A stretch of DNA of 64,000 nucleotides from JAKACA01 sp963769255 (GTDB taxonomy: Bacteria; Actinomycetota; Acidimicrobiia; Acidimicrobiales; Bog-793), in assembly GCA_963769255.1 (NCBI GenBank), contig CAVYKV010000001.1:1488001-1552000 (forward strand), written 5' to 3'. Within the stretch, counting starts at the first letter, position 1. Every line of letters begins with the position of its first letter. Below the pieces are notes generated by a model, which ran no database searches, was not told the origin of the DNA, and saw nothing but the letters and a program-made list of their open reading frames with translations. Shown here in pieces: positions 60,926 through 64,000 of the stretch. A program made the position numbers and the translations under genes.

Positions 60926-61810
60926 CTACCGGGCGGCGTGCGAGGAGGCGGAGTCGGCGACGGGAACGAGCGTCACCTGGGCGCCGAAGGCGGCGCGGCG
61001 GCTCGCCCGGCGGAAGGCGGCGATCACGGGCTTGCCGGCGATGAGGACGAGCGTGGCGTTGAGCGCCGCCCGGGGGACGTCGAAGCCGAGAGACGTCGAG
61101 AAGTGGAAGACGAGGAACCTCGTCACGTTGTGCACGACCGACGCCCCCGGTTGGAACGCCAGCGTCGTCGCCCCACCGATGAACGGCCAGAACCAGAGGT
61201 CGAGGAGGAGGCCGTACACAAGGCAGGCGAGGGCGGCGTAGCCCGCCACGGCGAAGAGCTCGCTCCGGCGACCGCCCAGATCCGGCAGCAAGCCGGCGCC
61301 GAAGCCCATCCAGGCGGCCGCCAGCATCTGGAAGGGGAGCCACGGCCCGACACCGGCGGTGAAGAGGGCCGAGGCGAAGATCGTGAGTGCCCCGAGGAGG
61401 AATCCGAAGTGACGCCCGAGCACGTAGCCAGCGGGGAAGAGCAGGAAGAAGACCGGCTCGAAGCCGGCAGTGCCGCCCGAGGGCAGGCGGAGCGCCGTCC
61501 CGCAGGCGGCCAGCACGCCGAGCATGGCGACGCCCTTGGCGTCGATGCCGCCGGCGCTGAACTCGCTGAGGACGGCCACGAGCAAGAGCGGCAGAACGGC
61601 CACCATGATCCAGGGGGCGTCCCCCGAGTGGGCGTTGTTCGCCCCGGCGTGGGACGGGACGAAGAGGGGCCAGGTGAAGGCGATGAGCCCGATGACCGTG
61701 ACGAGACCGATCACGAGGCTCCCGGTTCGCTGCAGGCGGACGGCCCCTCGTGCCGAGGTGCGAGCCGAGCGGGCGGAGGGCGACGTCAGGCGGCCGGTGT
61801 GGGTTGTCAT
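60926..61810 (-). CDS. ECF transporter S component (vitamin/metal receptor)
   Basis: A 294-residue integral membrane substrate-capture protein with six or so helices after a cytoplasmic N-terminal stretch. Signature pieces are TGSLVIGLVTVIGLIAFTWPLFV, SGGTAGFEPVFFLLFPAGYVLGRHFGFLLGALTIFASALFTAGVGPWLPFQMLAAAWMGFGAGLLP and RFLVFHFSTSLGFDVPRAALNATLVLIAGKPVIAAFRRA. The GxGPWLPFQML box resembles S components of the CbrT-like (cobalamin) kind, but the substrate is an inference. ATG 61810 overlaps the stop of the ATPase gene by four bases. Together with 61807-64000 it makes an ECF importer. Confidence 0.72.
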   Translation of the reverse strand: MTTHTGRLTSPSARSARTSARGAVRLQRTGSLVIGLVTVIGLIAFTWPLFVPSHAGANNAHSGDAPWIMVAVLPLLLVAVLSEFSAGGIDAKGVAMLGVLAACGTALRLPSGGTAGFEPVFFLLFPAGYVLGRHFGFLLGALTIFASALFTAGVGPWLPFQMLAAAWMGFGAGLLPDLGGRRSELFAVAGYAALACLVYGLLLDLWFWPFIGGATTLAFQPGASVVHNVTRFLVFHFSTSLGFDVPRAALNATLVLIAGKPVIAAFRRASRRAAFGAQVTLVPVADSASSHAAR

Positions 61811-63408
61811 GCCATCGCTTTCACGACGTCGTCCACCGTCAGGAGCTCGAGGGGGGCGAAGATTTTCGCCACCTGGGGGGCGAGGCCCGGTGACTCCGCC
61901 AGGACCCGGCGGGCAGGCCCGTCGGTGATGACGTCGCCGTCGGCCAGCACCACGACCCGATCGGCCGCCTCGCCGGCGAGCTCGACGTCGTGGGTGGCGA
62001 CGACGACGGCCTGGCCCGTCTCGGCGGCGAGGCGCCGGATGATACCGACGAGGCGGTCCTTCGCCTCGTAGTCGAGGCCGCGGGTCGGCTCGTCGAGGAG
62101 CAAGAGGGGCGGCCGGGAGGCGAGGATCACGGCGAGGGCGAGCGAGAGCCGCTGGCCTTCCGACAGGTCGCGAGGGTGTGTGGCGCCGTTGACGCCGGGC
62201 AGCAGCTCGTCGAGGAGCGCCCTCGTCGTGCCGTCCCGCAGACGGGCCTCGGCGTCCGTCGTGGCGCACTCGGCGGCCACACTGGCGCCGTCGAGGAGGA
62301 GGCCGGGATCCTGGGGAACGAGGCCGACCCGTCGGGCGGCCTCCTTCGGGGAAAGGCCGGCGGGAGCACTGCCGGCGACGCTGACGTCCCCGGCCGTCGG
62401 GCGGCGGAGGCCGGCGAGGTGGGCGAGGAGGGTGGACTTGCCGGCGCCGTTCCTGCCCATGAGGGCAACGACTTCGCCGGCGCGCACCTCGATCGTGACG
62501 TCGTGCAGCACGGGAGTTCGCCCGAGGACGGAGGTGAGCCGGTTCGTCGAGGCGACGACGGGACCGACCGGCGGCGGGCCTGCGACGGCGACGGTGAGGC
62601 GAGACCGCAACGGCGCCGCCAGGGAGCGGGCGTCGCGGACCGAGAGCGGCAAGGGGGTCCAGCCGAGGCGCCGCCCGAGACGCACGATGGGCGGGGCGAT
62701 GCGGGAGGTCGCCATGGCCGCCTGCGGCGAAGCGGCCACGACGGCCGAGGTGCCCGGAACGGGCACGGAGACGATGACGTCGGCGGCGTGAACGATGCGC
62801 TCGAGGCGATGCTCGGCCACGAGGATGGTCGTGCCGTGGTCGTGGACGAGGCGTGAGAGGACGGCGAGCACCTCCTCCGCCGAGACGGGGTCGAGCGACG
62901 ACGTCGGCTCGTCGAGCACGAGGATGTTCGGGGCCGCCGTCAGGGCGGCCCCGATGGCGACGCGCTGGCGCTGGCCGCCGGAGAGCGTGGCGACGGGCCG
63001 CTGGCGCAGGGGATGGAGGTTGAGGACGTCGAGCACGTCCTCGACGCGGCGGCGCATGGCGTCGGGGGAGATGCCGAGGTTCTCCATCGAGTAGGCGAGC
63101 TCGTCCTCGACGACGTCGGCCACGAAGGTCGAGTCCGGATCCTGTCCGACGTAGCCGACGACGTCGGCGAGATCCCGCGGCCGGAAGTCGGCTGTGCTGC
63201 GGCCGTCGACGACGACGCGTCCCGAGAAGACACCGCCCGAGAAGTGGGGGACGAGGCCGTTGACGCTCCGCAACAGCGTGGACTTGCCGGCTCCTGTCAT
63301 CCCGATGACAAGAGCCAGGCGGCCCTCGTCGATCTCGAGGTCGACGCCCTCGATGGCCGGCCCCTTGGCATCGGGGTAGGTCACTGTGACGCCATCGAAG
63401 CGGATCAC
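61807..63408 (-). CDS. ECF transporter double ATP-binding protein
   Basis: A 533-residue cytoplasmic ATPase with both ECF A subunits joined. First half: Walker A VIGMTGAGKSTLL, signature TLSGGQRQRVAIGAAL, Walker B ILVLDEPTSSLDPVS, then VAEHRLERIVHAAD. Second half: LMGRNGAGKSTLL, DLSEGQRLSLALAVIL, LLLDEPTRGLD. The linker (about 240-300) is Ala/Pro-rich. Such fusions are common in actinobacterial ECF importers. It energises uptake through the S and T components next to it. The gene start GTG/ATG region at 63408 (MIRFDGVTVTYPDAKG) overlaps the next gene end by four bases. Confidence 0.88.
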   Translation of the reverse strand: MIRFDGVTVTYPDAKGPAIEGVDLEIDEGRLALVIGMTGAGKSTLLRSVNGLVPHFSGGVFSGRVVVDGRSTADFRPRDLADVVGYVGQDPDSTFVADVVEDELAYSMENLGISPDAMRRRVEDVLDVLNLHPLRQRPVATLSGGQRQRVAIGAALTAAPNILVLDEPTSSLDPVSAEEVLAVLSRLVHDHGTTILVAEHRLERIVHAADVIVSVPVPGTSAVVAASPQAAMATSRIAPPIVRLGRRLGWTPLPLSVRDARSLAAPLRSRLTVAVAGPPPVGPVVASTNRLTSVLGRTPVLHDVTIEVRAGEVVALMGRNGAGKSTLLAHLAGLRRPTAGDVSVAGSAPAGLSPKEAARRVGLVPQDPGLLLDGASVAAECATTDAEARLRDGTTRALLDELLPGVNGATHPRDLSEGQRLSLALAVILASRPPLLLLDEPTRGLDYEAKDRLVGIIRRLAAETGQAVVVATHDVELAGEAADRVVVLADGDVITDGPARRVLAESPGLAPQVAKIFAPLELLTVDDVVKAMA

Positions 63409-64000
63409 GCTCCCACCTCTGTCAGTTGCTGGTCGACGGGCGCCGGTTCGTCACTTCGACCCGGTTCCGGTGCCGTCAGCAAGGGGAGAAGGGCGACGAC
63501 GACCCCGAGGATCCCGATGGCAGGTAAGCCGGGCATCGCCAGCGGGTAGGACTGCTGCTGCAGGGCCGACGGGTCGAGCCGCCCCGTCACGAGCACGGCG
63601 GCCAGCGCCACGCACCCGGAGGCGGCCGTCAAGCACTCACGGGCGCCGAAATGATCCGGCCGGTAGATCGTCCGCCCCGTGTGCGAGCGGGCGAGCACCC
63701 CCACGAGCAGGAGGACGGATCCGACGCCGAGTACGGGGAGCCCGAGGAGGGGCGGGCCGCCGCTGTCGAGCACGGCGAAGACGCCGACCCCGATCCCGAC
63801 GACGCCGACGAGCGTGAGCAGGGAGGCTCGCCGCCGCCGCCTCGAGGACAGTCCCTCTCCGACACGGCCGAATCCCCGCGCGTCCATGGAAGCCGCCAAG
63901 CCGACCGAACGCTCGAGCGCCTCCGACAGCACGGGGACGGCGATGCCCCGCAAGCCCCGAAGGCCCTTTGTACTGCGGCCGCGCAGGCGCCGTGCCGACC
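63405..64000 (-). CDS. ECF transporter T component (EcfT), partial
   Basis: The C-terminal 198 residues of an ECF scaffold protein; the 5' end lies beyond the right edge. The EcfT box is visible as RGLRGIAVPVLSEALERSVGLAASMDARGFG, which includes the Ala-Arg-Gly coupling motif ARG that contacts the ATPases. Downstream are four hydrophobic helices (LLTLVGVVGIGVGVFAVLD; LLGLPVLGVGSVLLLVGVLA; ECLTAASGCVALAAVLVTG; LPAIGILGVVVALLPLL). The frame continues past a TTG at 63953 to the edge, so no start is assigned. It is the upstream gene of the S and A components at 60926-63408. Confidence 0.85.
   Translation of the reverse strand, partial: SARRLRGRSTKGLRGLRGIAVPVLSEALERSVGLAASMDARGFGRVGEGLSSRRRRRASLLTLVGVVGIGVGVFAVLDSGGPPLLGLPVLGVGSVLLLVGVLARSHTGRTIYRPDHFGARECLTAASGCVALAAVLVTGRLDPSALQQQSYPLAMPGLPAIGILGVVVALLPLLTAPEPGRSDEPAPVDQQLTEVGA

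Noticed and set aside
1..64000. tRNA, rRNA, CRISPR array or insertion sequence
   Set aside because: No tRNA arms, rRNA sequence, regularly spaced repeat-spacer units or transposase was seen by eye; a covariance-model search was not possible.

Overview
The window is very GC-rich and tightly packed on both strands. Its gene content fits an acidophilic actinobacterium, most likely of the Acidimicrobiia. The clues are two sedolisin (S53) acid peptidases, a sulfocyanin-type blue copper lipoprotein, several Tat or lipoprotein exports, 11-bp-period PHO-box-like repeats and GGGACTTT-type DosR-like boxes. The lineage is an inference; no rRNA or tRNA gene was seen.

Layout. 1-6355: a partial secreted repeat protein (minus), then what looks like two large conserved proteins of unnamed families fused out of frame. 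6586-12715: an oligopeptide-type ABC import operon (lipoprotein, double ATPase, two permeases) behind a repeat-rich promoter. 12745-15831: a large XRE-ATPase regulator. 15976-24418: exported proteins (HAF-repeat, an interrupted actinobacterial secreted family, beta-helix, sedolisin, sulfocyanin) with a VapBC-like module between them. 24430-31361: VOC protein, LysE-type exporter, S9 peptidase, a divergent MFS/ArsR-like pair, a methyltransferase and a GNAT. 31386-34901: GGDEF-EAL protein and a short FtsH-like protease. 35053-36784: a Tat-exported purple acid phosphatase behind PHO-box-like repeats. 36879-41203: F420-type oxidoreductase, remnant of a sensory membrane protein, CynX-like transporter and beta-lactamase-fold hydrolase. 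41341-48002: second sedolisin, membrane protein, agmatinase-family enzyme, lipoprotein esterase and DoxX protein. 48405-53479: amine or amino-acid permease, FluG-like glutamine synthetase, matching amidohydrolase (frame-broken) and class II amidotransferase. 53492-64000: small membrane protein, UppP, DedA, HD protein, EamA-like protein, 2OG-oxygenase-like protein, Ni/Co permease, Maf-GNAT fusion and an ECF vitamin or metal importer that runs off the right edge.

How they work together (inference). Secreted acid peptidases and an S9 peptidase would make and finish peptides that the oligopeptide importer takes up. The permease, glutamine synthetase, amidohydrolase and amidotransferase group, with agmatinase nearby, suggests use of amines or polyamines as a nitrogen source. 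The phosphatase is probably phosphate-regulated, and the DoxX and FtsH-like genes may share a redox or hypoxia regulator. At least four genes are broken by frame changes or a stop codon; some may be base-calling errors and should be checked against reads before being called pseudogenes.
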